Shown one piece after another: positions 12,007 to 23,800 of a stretch of DNA of 64,000 nucleotides (its first letter is position 1; each line of letters begins with the position of its first letter). The DNA is taken from assembly GCF_014529535.1 (NCBI RefSeq), contig NW_023503372.1, positions 5,188,988-5,252,987 on the forward strand, read 5' to 3'. The notes under the pieces are model-generated. The model was given only the letters and a program-made list of their open reading frames with translations, had not been told where the DNA came from and did no database searches. Origin of the DNA: Bradysia coprophila. Taxonomy: Eukaryota > Arthropoda > Insecta > Diptera > Sciaridae. The position numbers were made by a program, and so were the translations under genes.

Positions 12007-15000
12007 CTACAGCCAACCGCTTTTCGGTTGACGCTTCACAGTCGTTACATCTTCCACTTTTCGATAAGGCCTCAAACACGATGGTGAAGTTTGCTTAGTT
12101 AATTCAAAGTCACTTTTCATTACTGGTTCGGAATATCCGGACGAGTCTGGGTCTGTTCGACTGTCTTTCGTTGTACTTAGTGTGGCCGCTGACAAAACTA
12201 ATGGTTGGCTGACAATTGTGGAAGTGGGTGGAATCGAATATTGAGGAGTTGTCACATTGTCAGATGTCAGGGATTCACTTTTTTCAGCAGATGTTTGTAC
12301 AGACGTCGGTGGTGGAGGAATCATTCCCTGATTTGAAGATGGCTTTATAGCAACTGGTCGAGAGATAGAGATGTCTCCGTCGTTTGGAACTGATGGTGGT
12401 CTACGTTTCTTGTTGGACTTTGATGACGGTTCACAGTCTGAAAACGTTGAACTAATTATTTCACATTTTAAAACACTGGCCCTCTGCAACGATACCTTGC
12501 TGCATCGTGATGTTGGTGGTCAGTGTTTCGGTGGTGAATTTTTTCTTTTCCTGGCTTTCAGTTAAAGTTATCTGAATCAACGGCATCATCTGGTCTGGTT
12601 GTGAAGATGCAAGTTCCGAATTTTTCCCTCTGTTCTGTAATTCGGAACTGTTTCCAGAACTGTTAAGTCCTTCTGTAGACAAACTTTTTTTGGTGGAAAT
12701 TTCTTTGCTAACTTTCGGTGGTGACGTCGACTTTGATTTAACTGTTATCAGGTTGCCCATTGGTCCACGCTGTACACTCGGCGATGTTGATCGACTCAAT
12801 GCAATCTCTTGCAATGTACTGTTCAACGTAGCCATGGCCACACTGTCTTTTGGATTCAGGTCATCCACCTCTTCGGAAATGTTTTTTAACAGTTGCAGGA
12901 GTGTACTGCTTTGGGGATCAGAGTATTCGACAGGTGAACATGAACTGGAACGTGGAAGCGGACTGTGACTAACTAGCCTGGAAACGAAATACAATTGTCA
13001 ATACGGTGATTACGGAACGGCTACCATCAAAAATTACTTTTTCGCTTCATCTATGGCTTTTCGCAGATTTTCTTGGTTATTGAAACTTTCACGACTATTA
13101 CACCGACCAATCTGCGTGTCAACAACACCCTTCACAGCTACGCCCCACTTATGGGTATTCGTTTGACTAACTACTTCTTTTGCTACACGCTTGAAACGAG
13201 CAAGGCCACGTTCTTCTTTCTTCTCTTCCACTTCCTCGTCAACATTAACTGGAGCCACATGGAAATCTTTCATCAGTCGTCTTTCCCAGACTTTCATTTT
13301 CTTAGCCAGATGAGCTGCAAACAATTCGGTTGAAATTGAAAACTGATAGCCAAGCACTACGCAGACATCACATGCTTACCTTTCTCTTTCTTATCGGCTG
13401 TGGATATGTCCATTCCATTCCGTTCAAAAATCTCTAACATTTCGTAACGCATCGCTGATATATCGCTCTTAACCTCATTGATGTCATCCTCTGTGACGGT
13501 GCTCTCTTCATCTTTACGGTGCATAGATGAAACATATCGCCAGACAAGTGATCGCATTACGTTGGTGTAACGATTTTCTCGATCTTCCATACGTCTCTGC
13601 CAAGGAATGAGACGGTTGGATGACAATTCTCAGTTAACTCTGAATTGAAAAAGTTTACCTTCGTTGAGCCTCTGTGAAGCTTGTCGTCCTTCTTCTTTCT
13701 AAACCAACGAGTAATCCACTTTACAGATGGTAGTACGTTGAAAGGCGGCGGGAGCGTTGCACCATCTTCAAAATAACTCATCCACAGCTTTGTTCTCGCA
13801 AACTTCCATTCAGTGTCGGACATTGACTGAAAATTTTCAATAAAATTAACTGAGCATAATCGGGTATGTGCACTTTCTGTACTCACATCGATCATTGCAT
13901 AGGAGTTCGACATCATGGCAATCAATAGATTCAGCAGTACGATAACATTGATGACACTGTACGATCCGAACATAAGCAGACCCCAAAATCGTGTATACGA
14001 TTTGATGCCTTGCAGTTCGAAGCTCTCCAATCCGACCATTCCGAAGCTGGCCCAGAACAGCGATTGTGACGACTCAAAGAGACTATGGTGAGTTTAAAAT
14101 GTTAGAGTTTTTCGTCTGGCTCCCTTTGATGACAGGACTCACTTTCCAAATCTTCGCCATTTCATGCAAGCGTCATTGGTATTTTCCCAGTCTGGAAGTC
14201 CGCCGGGAAGAGCATAACATTTTTGTTTCTCCAAATCGGCGAAATACCATAGCAACTGGTTCAGACCTGGTTGTTTGATTATGTAATGTTAGTTTATTTA
14301 AAACGCAAAGCACCTAGCATAGTAATCCAGTAGTACATTTAATGGCATTAATAACAGTAGTATTATTAACGGTATTAATACTAGTGGTACCATTAACGGT
14401 ATAAATCACAATGCCATTAATGATAGCACAGGTTTAATTACAGAAGTATTTTGACACACAAAACATTCTATTTTTATGCTAGGTGCTTTGCTCTGAACGA
14501 TTTTCATAGTCCGATTGCACTTATTCAGGTCACTGAATGTAACTTACCGCATGCGAACGCAAATAGCACCAATGAATAAATGAAGAAAAACTTAACAATA
14601 TCAATGACCATACGACCTATAAAGAAGACAATTCAATAAATCAATAATTTGATTTCGTTCATAATGCTGTTCACAGTTTGTAAACTTTCTATATATACAA
14701 AAGTGAATGAGGTGAGCACTGTTAAAGAGGCGCATGTACGTTACCCAAACTAATTTGAAGCGGTCCCAAATGTGGATTGATTGAGAATAAGTGCACCAGT
14801 TTCAATGCTGAAAAAATATTAGCAGCCGCAAACAGTCCTTCTGCTATCAGCTGAGGATCATAATCATCCCAATTTTCTCTAGGAATGTAGACTGTGTCTG
14901 GATCACGAGAGATTTCTCTGTTTTGTTGTATGTAAGCAACGGTTCTGGAAATATAATGTTGTTGTGATTCTAAGAGGGTTTGGACGAATTATAATGAACT

Positions 15001-18000
15001 CTTTCGTTTATAATTTCGTTAGGAACGGTGCGAATTTCAGTCCCAGAACAAAGTGAAAAAGAAAATGTTTCATCATGGAGTATTTCCGTCGACTTTGATA
15101 AATATTTTCCTGTAAAATCGACGAGACGGCACATAACATTTTCTAAACTCGTCACAATAAGACATACGAAAAATGCATAAAGCGAAGATTGATAGAGAGC
15201 TAGCTCCGCCTTCGTATCCTTCAAATAGAATAGATCGTTTTCGTGCTTAGGAAAGTTTGCGCAAGAACTAGCAACATCGTACCTCACGCGTCTATTACTT
15301 CTTTCGATTGAAGAATTTTCAAAAATTTTTAGCAAAATCCTTTACCTCAAATGTTTTTCTTATAAAGTTTTGCTATAAAGAATATATTTGCCAGAGCTCA
15401 TCGCTTTCGCTTTTTGTCGTCCTTATATATAACAGATGACATACGTATCGGTTGGCACTTTTACTTTTTTAATTAGTTACGATACCAATATAAATCGTCT
15501 TCAAAACAGCAGTTCTAGCAACATCATTCCCGCACGTTATTAAGCGGACGTGACGCAAGTCCACTACAAAAAAAAAATTAAAAAAATTTTGGGGATGGCG
15601 AAGCATATTAACAGCCACTTTTTGAGGTTGGTTCTTAAATTTTGGGATAACAAGTGATTCCTCTGGCACTTCCTAACTTCCATCGGATTTTTTGATGGAT
15701 TTGGGTTATTTTCGATATAAGTGAGGTGTTCCAAGGTTGGTTCCCAAATTTTGGGATGACAGTAGATTCCTGTGACACTTCCTAACTTCCATCGGATTTT
15801 TCGATGGATTTGGATTATTTTTGATATAAGTGAGGTGTTTCAAGATTGGTTTCTAGATTCTAGAAGTTGAGGAAACTATTGTTAGGAAAATGTTTAAAAA
15901 ATGTACTGAAAGTCGAATCCTCTGTCACTTGTGACAAAAATTTCTTTCAAATGGTTTTTCAAAAATATTTTGGTTCAATTTTGCGTCACATTTACCCTTA
16001 AAGGGTTTTTTGACCGATTATTTATCGTTAAAAATAATTTCCACGAAACGCCGAAGTCTCGAGATACACATCACAAACGTTCGTCATACAATTTTTTACT
16101 TGAATTACTTTATATCCTGAAATTTTTGAGTAAAAACGATTCCATACCGTTCAGGATTTTTAGGTCGGAGCGGCAGCTGTAGTTTTCTTTACAGAGCCTA
16201 CAACAATGAAGCCGATACTTTTCTTTTAAGAGGGATTCTTTTGAATTTCGACTGACTGAAATCGGCGCTATTTTTTCCGGGACTTTTTTTATATATGCCT
16301 AGTTAGGCCTTGGTGCCTAGGCCCCAAAACCAGTCTCAGATATTTTTGATCTTCCATACCTGGCTGGTTGTAAGTGGCCAAAAGTCGAAAAATGAGGTTT
16401 CGTAGTTCGGATTTCATTTCCGTAAGGTGGCGAGGACACGGGCGTGTATGGGTTCGTTGGAAAGCTGAGGTCAAGTACTCCTGGGGCAAATATTAACTTC
16501 ATAAAATTTGCTGATAATCGGCCGAAAATATGACTTCTGGAAAATTTCTCAGAATCGATGGAACCTCCGTGAACTTTGATGAGAGCTGTGACCTCACTAA
16601 TGCAATTATTTGATTAAATTATTACTTATTATGAATGTGGAGGACCTCAGCTTTACACCGATATCCATATTTACTAGTTTGGCGGAGTGAAACACACAGT
16701 TTTCATCTGTTACGTAGTCACGTACCAAACTACTAAATATGGATATCGGTGTAAAGCTGAGGTCCTCCACATTCATAATAAGTAATAATTTAATCAAATA
16801 ATTGCATTAGTGAGGTCACAGCTCTCATCAAAGTTCACGGAGGTTCCATCGATTCTGAGAAATTTTCCAGAAGTCATATTTTCGGCCGATTATCAGCAAA
16901 TTTTATGAAGTTAATATTTGCCCCAGGAGTACTTGACCTCAGCTTTCCAACGAACCCATACACGCCCGTGTCCTCGCCACCTTACGGAAATAAAATCCGA
17001 ACTACGAAACCTCATTTTTCGACTTTTGGCCACTTACAACCAGCCAGGTATGGAAGATCAAAAATGTCTGAGACTGGTTTTGGGGCCTTGGCACCAAGGC
17101 CTAACTAGACATATATAAAAAAGTCCCGGAAAAAATAGCGCCGATTTCGGTCAGTCGAAATTCAAAAGAATCCCTCTAAGACTTTGAGTCATGGTGCATA
17201 TAAGTCCATTATTTTCACTATGTAGCAAGGACCGCTCTTAATCGGGGCTTGTTTTTTCACCAAATTTACCTTAGCAGCATTACGCAACAATACAGGAAAT
17301 TTCGCGAAAAGTCTATGAAATTCCACATGTTCCTTAGGTAACTTTTTATCCCTTCCAGATAGATCTCTTGCGTCTCTTCCCAAACAAATCCAAGCACGTA
17401 TAGCACTACCAACAGCTCCAGATGAGTAGGACCATTACCACGCTGTCGCCGAAGTTGTTCCACCAAGTTGTCTTTCATACTTTGCGTACCAAACAACATT
17501 ATGAGATGCACTTCAGCCCGCTGAGACACGAGTATTAAGATAACTGCGACAGAAATTTTATCGTTAATTCTCGCAGTCTGAACACATCAATGCCACACAA
17601 TTTACACAGAAAGAAGAGATATGACGAGGCGTGAATTAAGAATTTCATGAATGGTTTCTTCATTATCACACCATGCTTAGCATTCGGCGCGATCATATAC
17701 ATTAGGCAATGCAACGGAAATAGTATTGCCACTTTCAGTATAATAAAAAGTTTTTCCATGGAATGTTTTCTACGAAATCCGGGTACACCTTCGTACCACA
17801 TAGATGCTAATAACTGTTGAATGTTTGGATGTGCTACAAACTTTGAAACAAGAGAAAACAAAATTCTTGAAACTTTTCCGACACATTAGAATGGCTTCAT
17901 CACCTTTTTCTGCTTGTAGTTAATTGCCAACTCTAATCTAGCTAATTTCATATGATCCCCATCCTCGTACGGTGGCGCCTCCGGATCGTAGTTCAATATG

Positions 18001-21000
18001 ATCGCTAACTCTTGAGAACTTCTCGACTGATCCAATAGATCGACAGCAAACTTTTGGCACTGTCGCCGCAAATCTAGGTATTCACTTTTACATTCCTGTT
18101 CGGAAAAGGCAAGATTTCGCAGCTCCCACGACAATTGAAATGCTGTCAGTAGTGGATCGTTCGAACTCAATGCGATTAAGGACGGACTTGCCAGGGCCCG
18201 GTATTCGTTGACTCGACTTAGGGAATGTCTTAAAGAGTCTTCCGATGATAGGCGAATACAATCGTCACAACCGCATCTAATTCGAATGAAAAGATTAGCC
18301 GAACGATTCGCGTAAAATAAATAAATAAAAAAAATTCCTCTTCACCTAATATCATGAGGCATTGGAATGGTCGCCCCTCTGTCCAATAAAATCTTCAAAA
18401 TTTCATAATTATTTCTATGAGCTGCTAATACCAATGGGGTAATGTCTGGTGTAAACATACTAGTGTTCATTTCCACCTTTTGCCAGCTCTGTGTACGACA
18501 AAAACAATTTCAGAATGTTCAATTGCCAACCAAATGGAATGCATTCACTCGACGCGACAATTAATCAAATTGCCATTCGAGCACAAAACTTACATATGGC
18601 TCATTCTCGACGTGAATCAATTCTTCATGTTCCAATAAAAGCTCAACCGCTTCCACAAACTCAGCATTAATAGCCTGCAGAAAGTGTTTTAAGTCTCGTT
18701 GCTGTAAGTAATTGTTCCGGACATTGACACTCGCTTACCTGCAGCAATGCATCTTTTGTTTCCACACCCATTATTACAAGCAATTCGACCATTTCCAAAT
18801 TCTCACTGTCAATGGCAATGGTTAACGATCCTCTACCCAATGAGTCGACACAATTAATATTGATATGGTGACGTCTGTGTGCACGTTGGAGCATTCTTTT
18901 GTGGGTGAGTTTTGGTTTTTCGTTTTACGTTGATTGAAAATGGGTGAGTCGATGAATATATTGTGCAAATGGAAATGGAAAAGAATTAGAGGAAATTTTG
19001 TTTTTTTTTTGTTAAATTTGAAAACGGTCCATTAATGCTAATTGCAATAGAATTTCTTGGGTGGCGTTCATAAATGACATTCGCATATTTGTGTGTTTTT
19101 AGACCACCTCCCCTTGTCTTCACCTTTTTTTTATAAATTGGATTCATATTGACAGTCAAAAGCTGGAAAAATCCAATTTTCAAGTATGAAGTGTCTGTTT
19201 TCATAGACACCCCTCCCCACTCAAACGCAGACGTCATTTATGAACACTCCCCTTTATGATTTTCGGTAAATTGGATGAAAATATTGCCGGATGAGCTTTG
19301 TTCTTGGGACATTATTTATAAGGACACAAAAAGGCTTGAAGATGAAAGCATTTTTAAGTTCAAATAATTGTGGAAGCACCATCACAAAGAATATTTTCCT
19401 ACCAAAGGATTTAACAATCCTTTTCCACTCTTATTCAAATTAAAAGCCTCCAGTACAATCACACAGCAAAAATCTAATTATTTCCAAGCTTTTTCAATGC
19501 GGCATAATTTAATGACAGGATACGATACAGTGCAAAGCTATATTAAATGAATTTTTCTGCACATTCGGAGTATTATATAGGTAGTCTACCTTCTAACATT
19601 CGCCAAATCACCGCGCTCCACAGCAAGAAGATATTTTTTCTCTTCCAGAGTCAACGCTTTCGGTAGGTTCAACGCAACCTGATGACCTTTTATTATTTGC
19701 GGCGGTATGGGGGAAGGACCGCGCGACGGTACATCTATTTGTAGATTAACCTGTGTGCATTAAAATATATTTATCAAAAGTTTAATTTTACGAAAGCAAA
19801 CGGTCAATTTGTAATGCGGTAGAAATGTTTGAAATTTCATGTACGAATCAGAGATTTTTTTATTATTATTATTAGTAAATTGAGAAACGTCTTCATCTGT
19901 TTGAATACAGCAGACAGACAGACAGTATTGTGTGGCTAATTCTATCCTTAATTACGAACTTTCAGTTTATTTTTGTGAAGTCTAATGAGCTGTGGGTTAA
20001 AATGAAATCGTAAAATTTGTACCACACAAACTGCTTCACTGAATGAATTATTTTTCTGGACAAAAATTTCATTCTATTGGCTAAATTGCAGAAAGTAAAT
20101 GGTCTTAAAAAATATGTCACAGAGGACACTGGTGTCACCTCTTTTGTTTCCATATTCACGACTGTCAATCACATACTTTTCAATTGCTAAACACATTGAT
20201 TCTACCAGTTTTAGGATGACTTTATAGGGAAACGCTAGAATTCTAGTACATTTCGTGATATTAACGCTCTATTTTCCTGTGAGCCAACTACTTTATTGCT
20301 ATGCCATTTCATGGACTTCATTTACCAGAGTGAAGTATCTCACCTGAAAATAGAGCGCAAAGAATGAAGTACTGAACAGAATTGTGGCGCCTCTACAGGC
20401 CAGCCGAGGTTTCCTATAAAGCTAGCAATAAATTATGAAGCTTTTCAAATTCCTTTCGCTTTCGATCTGCACTCGCTCAATGTTCGATATCATTTTGGTA
20501 ATTACTTTGTTATCGATTTCAGAGCTATTCGAACTTCCCAGTAAAGGTATATTACATTGAGTGCTGTGAAAGTAATTCATTGCGTGAGTTTGAGGTAACA
20601 GTTTTGTGAGTTTTGCGGTTTTTGAGCAACAAGTTTAACAATTGACACCCTAGATTCACGTTGTCGATTTTCTGTTTCGATCAATTTTCTGTTAATCGAG
20701 TTTATTGACTAGGATGGGTTAGCGTAAAATTTGGCACAGTCGACGTCAGTGAAATTTAGACATGAATTTGACTCAGCTGTTTTCCACTTGGTCTACTCAT
20801 AGGAACAATATTGGCTATAGATCTTTATATGGTTTGGAGTAGTTTTGTTTGTATGAGCGAACCAACCTGAAAAGCAGCTGAAGCAAATTCATGTCTAAAT
20901 TTCTCAGACGTTTACTGTATCAAGTTCCAGATAAAATATTTTTTTTATCCGTAAAATGCACAAACTTGTTCTTCAAACAAAAAGTATTCTTCACACCGTC

Positions 21001-21231
21001 TAATGGGATAAATGGTTTTTTTTTTCTGTTGAAGACATTTTCTTTTCGTTTCGGGGCGATTCTCATTGCAAATAATTCCTAACTCAATTAATGTCAATTA
21101 TTTGAATTCGCTTTAAGGGAAACATTATTTGCGATAAAGAACGGTTTCTTTCATCGAGAACAAGACATTTTTAAACTAAACAATGAACGATATATACTTA
21201 CACCCTTCGGATCCTTTTTTTCCGTCCCCAT
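12007..21231 (-). CDS. Trpgamma: TRP-gamma-type TRPC cation channel, 17 coding exons
   Basis: A tetrameric plasma-membrane, calcium-permeable cation channel subunit of the phospholipase C-coupled TRPC class. Exons, 5' to 3': 21231-21202, 19750-19590, 18895-18739, 18674-18594, 18488-18346, 18276-17904, 17840-17606, 17543-17270, 14944-14745, 14616-14548, 14266-14143, 14082-13887, 13826-13659, 13596-13380, 13314-13038, 12977-12496, 12437-12007. All junctions are GT-AG and the phases agree throughout, giving 1,205 residues. In order: ankyrin repeats (about 50-190), TRP_2 linker, S1-S6 (about 340-680), pore segment [15 protein letters not shown] (625-639), S6 ending SNSYAMID (674-681), TRP box EWKFAR (687-692), [12 protein letters not shown], then a Ser/Pro-rich tail ending [23 protein letters not shown] and the DDINEVKS region match fly TRP-gamma, as I recall it, better than TRP or TRPL. 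The start in the 10-codon first exon ([10 protein letters not shown]) is inferred from context and phase and is the least certain part. Confidence 0.93.
13827..13886 (-). other. 60-nt stop-free Trpgamma intron between S6 and TRP box
   Basis: Bounded by GAT|GTGAGT and TTTTCAG|TCA. It is a multiple of three and has no in-frame stop, so retention would insert 20 residues between SYAMID and [11 protein letters not shown] without breaking the frame. Comparison with fly TRP-gamma, which has only a few residues here, says it is normally removed. Confidence 0.75.
14305..14491. mobile_element. MITE in a Trpgamma intron
   Basis: Terminal inverted repeats GCAAAGCACCTAGCATA / TATGCTAGGTGCTTTGC (17 bp, perfect) bound about 187 bp. 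Inside, a second palindrome around AATGGCATTAA includes short ATTAA-rich repeats. It fills most of the 281 bp intron 14267-14547. Confidence 0.75.
15300..15445 (+). repeat. T-family repeat copy in a Trpgamma intron
   Basis: Carries TCTATTACTTCTTTCGATTG, TCCTTTACCTCAAATG, GCCAGAGCTCATCG and the terminal AACAGATGACATACG. It lies in the large intron 14945-17269 and is antisense to the gene. Confidence 0.6.
15625..15880. repeat. 109 bp-period tandem repeat
   Basis: The motif AGGTTGGTTC (or a near copy) recurs at 15625, 15734 and 15843, giving a period of 109. Two full units and a partial third are visible, each with CACTTCCTAACTTCCATCGG and GATATAAGTGAGGTGTT. It lies within the large Trpgamma intron. 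Confidence 0.75.
16229..17177. mobile_element. P-family foldback element, 949 bp, in a Trpgamma intron
   Basis: Left arm 16229-16682 and right arm 16725-17177 are reverse complements over about 453 bp with only a handful of mismatches. They surround a 42 bp loop. The ends read AGAGGGATTCTTTTGAA. The near identity explains why the same short peptide frame appears on opposite strands in each arm; I do not take that as a gene. No transposase is encoded, so the element is non-autonomous. A target duplication is not clear (flanks TTTTA and AAGAC). Transcription of Trpgamma would copy the whole hairpin into the pre-mRNA. Confidence 0.9.
19061..19252. mobile_element. MITE in a Trpgamma intron
   Basis: The left end GTGGCGTTCATAAATGACATT is matched in reverse by GTCATTTATGAACACTCCCC at the right. 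An inner pair, CACCTCCCC and CCCTCCCC, is in direct orientation. About 190 bp, non-coding, within intron 18896-19589. Confidence 0.7.
20219..20415. mobile_element. Small element in the first Trpgamma intron
   Basis: Short inverted ends CTTTATAGGGAAAC / GTTTCCTATAAAG bound about 195 bp. Inside, CGCTCTATTTTC (near 20267) and GAAAATAGAGCG (near 20346) form a second palindrome. GTGGCGCCTCTACAGGCC near its right end is shared with 10500-10520, so there are at least two related copies. Confidence 0.6.
20737..20917. mobile_element. S-family palindromic MITE in the first Trpgamma intron
   Basis: Begins CAGTCGACGTCAGTGAAATT and ends with the inverse (AATTTCTCAGACGTTTACTG). Both arms contain TTTAGACATGAATTTG and CAGCTG. 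TA follows the right end. Related copies at 55726 and 58647 have TA on one or both sides, which suggests a Tc1/mariner-type origin. Confidence 0.75.
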
Positions 21232-21293
21232 TATTAGGTTTTTCTTTCGTTCTTTCTTGTCTCTCAGCGTGATTTTCTGCCGTTGTATTTCGC
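21232..21293 (-). other. Trpgamma 5' UTR part of the first coding exon
   Basis: On the minus strand a pyrimidine-rich acceptor (ATCTCTTTTTTAG) ends at 21294. It is followed by 62 bases without an in-frame stop and then AATAATGGGG, the chosen start. The frame is open further upstream through the presumed intron, so an earlier Met is possible. However, the acceptor and the A at -3 favour this ATG. At least one further non-coding exon must lie upstream; I could not place it. Confidence 0.5.
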
Positions 21294-22771
21294 CTAAAAA
21301 AGAGATATTATTGTTTTTAACAGCATATACAACAAAGTCGTACACTGAGTCTACAGACTCTGTACAGAAAAGCGTTTGAAATTTTTTTTCTATTGTTTTC
21401 ATTATATACCTCTTCGATAATGTCACTTGAAGCAGCACTACTCGTATACCTGCTACTGCCAATTTTTGATTTGTTTGCTTTCCATTGTATTATCACAGAT
21501 CGTTGTGAAAACTAAAATTCAAGAAAATGAATTTATTTTACAACATTCTGCTTATCTTGTTACGGAGGGTGGGGATGGGTGGTGAGTGAGTTTCAAGTTA
21601 TTTGTTTAAGCATCATAACACCGTTTATAGGGCGGAATGAATAGAGAAAAACGTTAAATCAATAAACATTGCCGATATTTACGATTTTATGGTTTATGGA
21701 TCTGAAGTTATTATTTAATGAATGCTATAAATAGTTGATGGTACATTATGTATATATAGTCGTGAAGCGTTGTCACTCGTATATAGATATATTAATGAAA
21801 ACACGTACGGCGGAATATAATTTAAAAATTACCGAGAATTCGATCAACAATTTCGTTTGATAATAATACGAGCTAATAAAATGAATATTTTAATTATGTT
21901 TCATTTTTTCAATTAAAGGGCTTAATCCTTTTTATTCGCGAACATATTCAACAACGAAAAAAAACCGGTGTATTTGTTCGATGAATAATTAATTTTTTCA
22001 CACAAACAAAAGTATGTTTCTTTGATGGACATAACAACGCATCGAACACATTGTTTTTTAATATATTTCATTAATCCATCCATCCATCCATGTTCTGTAT
22101 TCATTATCATACAGCGAGAGTTTTTATTTCGAATCAACTTAATAATTAATTGATTGGTCAACATCATTTGCTTTTTAGTCCTGTTATGGGTGTCGTAATT
22201 GGATCTGGCTGGGTTATTTGTTTCAATTTAGTCAATTGTTATGATCTAAAGTTACCGTATCTATGATGAATGCTCAAAAAGAGTGTTTTTAGAACAGATT
22301 GATATTGAGGACACCTTCAAGTCAACAATTTCAATCGCTTGAAATGAAAAGGGGTCACACCTTAGCACAGCTTCAAACATAAACACTCGCTTGACAGCCG
22401 TCAAAAGGCTACCAAATTTTAAACATTTAGGCGTCAACCATTTTGCATTAGGAAAGCATAACTCCTGTCTTAACCTAAGAGCTGCAAAGCCTATTCTGAT
22501 ACCTATGTTTACATGGTAAGAGAGAAAAAGTTAAAGAGTGGAGTGTCCATATGAATTTTATTGATCCGAGGTCAATAAACACACAGAAACGAGACTTTTC
22601 ATTTTTATCCCAAGTCGTGTAATGGATTTTTACATGCTTTTGAAACAAATTTTCTTGTTTAGGTGTGCGAAAAGCCACTTCCAGCCCTAGTTGACAGCAT
22701 AAGTTCACTTTTTCACACTTTACGGACTAAGGTCGCCATATAATCAATACATCTGTTACCTTTTTTGTTTA

Positions 22772-22965
22772 ACCTGTTACGGACGGCAAGCATAATGTCT
22801 GCTATTATTATTGGGTCTATTACTTCCAACGATGAAAGCACTTTTAATCGGTTTTAATCTTGTACTTCAATTTGTTTAACATTAATTTTACTATATAACG
22901 GACCATATTTCCCAGAGCTTGTCATTACTTTTGTTATCGTTATCGATAACAGATGAATAGCCGTA
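22772..22965 (+). repeat. T-family repeat, near full length
   Basis: The best reference copy. It starts CTGTTACGGACGGCAAGC, continues through GGGTCTATTACTTCCA, TTTTAATCGGTTTTAATC, TTGTACTTCAATTTGTTTAA and CCAGAGCTTGTCATTAC, and ends ATCGATAACAGATGAATAGC. It has no coding capacity. Confidence 0.7.
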
Positions 22966-23116
22966 TGCGACAGGTTAAGCGTTTCTCCAGCACTTGGCGT
23001 AAAATCTTTTAACAAACATTTGGCTACAGTGTTAAGTGTTTTTTTATCGACGTCATTGTCAATAACGGACGACTAGGCGTTTGGAAACGGAATTATTGAA
23101 TTCCGGTTTAGAGATC

Positions 23117-23219
23117 ATTCATAAAGTATGTCACGCTTGCGAAAGAGTAGCAAGTGCAATGGATAAAACTGTGATAGAAAGAGGTACAAGAGGTCGTCAT
23201 GCGTGATATACTTTATGAG
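23117..23219. repeat. Inverted repeat, ~100 bp
   Basis: ATTCATAAAGTATGTCACGC on the left pairs with GCGTGATATACTTTATGAG on the right. TTTTATGAATGATCA recurs near 23529, suggesting a partial second copy. Confidence 0.6.
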
Positions 23220-23649
23220 TTATTGTTGAATAACTTCAATTTTCTTTTGTTCTTTCAAACTCCACACTTAAACCTTCATAAACACAATGAACGCATACTG
23301 TTGATGCTCCGATGGTAATGACGAAGTACGAAGTATATATTGGACCGGCTAGTTTGCAATAAAAAGTTTATTGCAGAATAGACTTGCTACAGAATCTACT
23401 CTCAATCTACTCGAATCTTCGCTAAAATTTAAAATGAGCTCAGTTTTTAGTTTTACCTTCCCAGGCCGCGTATTTATCGAGTTATTTAAGATTTATTGTT
23501 GATAACGACACTCAAAAAGCGTTCCGTATTTTATGAATGATCACTTAGACATCATAGCTCAGACTTATGAAGAAAAGACCATGTACGGCCCGATTTATCA
23601 GGTTTGGTTATAAAGCCATTCAGAAACGAAAAGTGTTTTGTTATTTATT

Positions 23650-23800
23650 TTTAAATCTATCACTTCTTCTGATTCGTCTGATAAATCTATGAAAAAATCT
23701 TTTACTTCGTTTGTTTAAACATTTAATGTGCTATATAAGAACACATTAGCTACAGCTCAGTGTTTATTTTTATCGTCATTGTCGATAACAAATGACTAAA
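23650..23800 (+). repeat. T-family repeat copy
   Basis: Carries AATCTATCACTTCTTCTGAT, TCTTTTACTTCGTTTGTTTA, and TCGTCATTGTCGATAACAAA followed by TGACTAAAAG. Boundaries are approximate. Confidence 0.65.

Noticed and set aside
13557..14039. Single continuous 160-codon frame through Trpgamma exons 12-13 and beyond
   Set aside because: It reads through two introns (13827-13886 and after 13659); family comparison and phases support splicing instead.
14970..15335. 121-codon minus-strand frame in the large Trpgamma intron
   Set aside because: No similarity to TRP channels or any family I know; part overlaps a T repeat, and the flanking exons join perfectly without it.
16317..17118. Matching open frames (peptides starting [12 protein letters not shown]) on opposite strands
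   Set aside because: They are mirror images created by the foldback arms; no start context, domain or conservation in the other P copies supports a gene.
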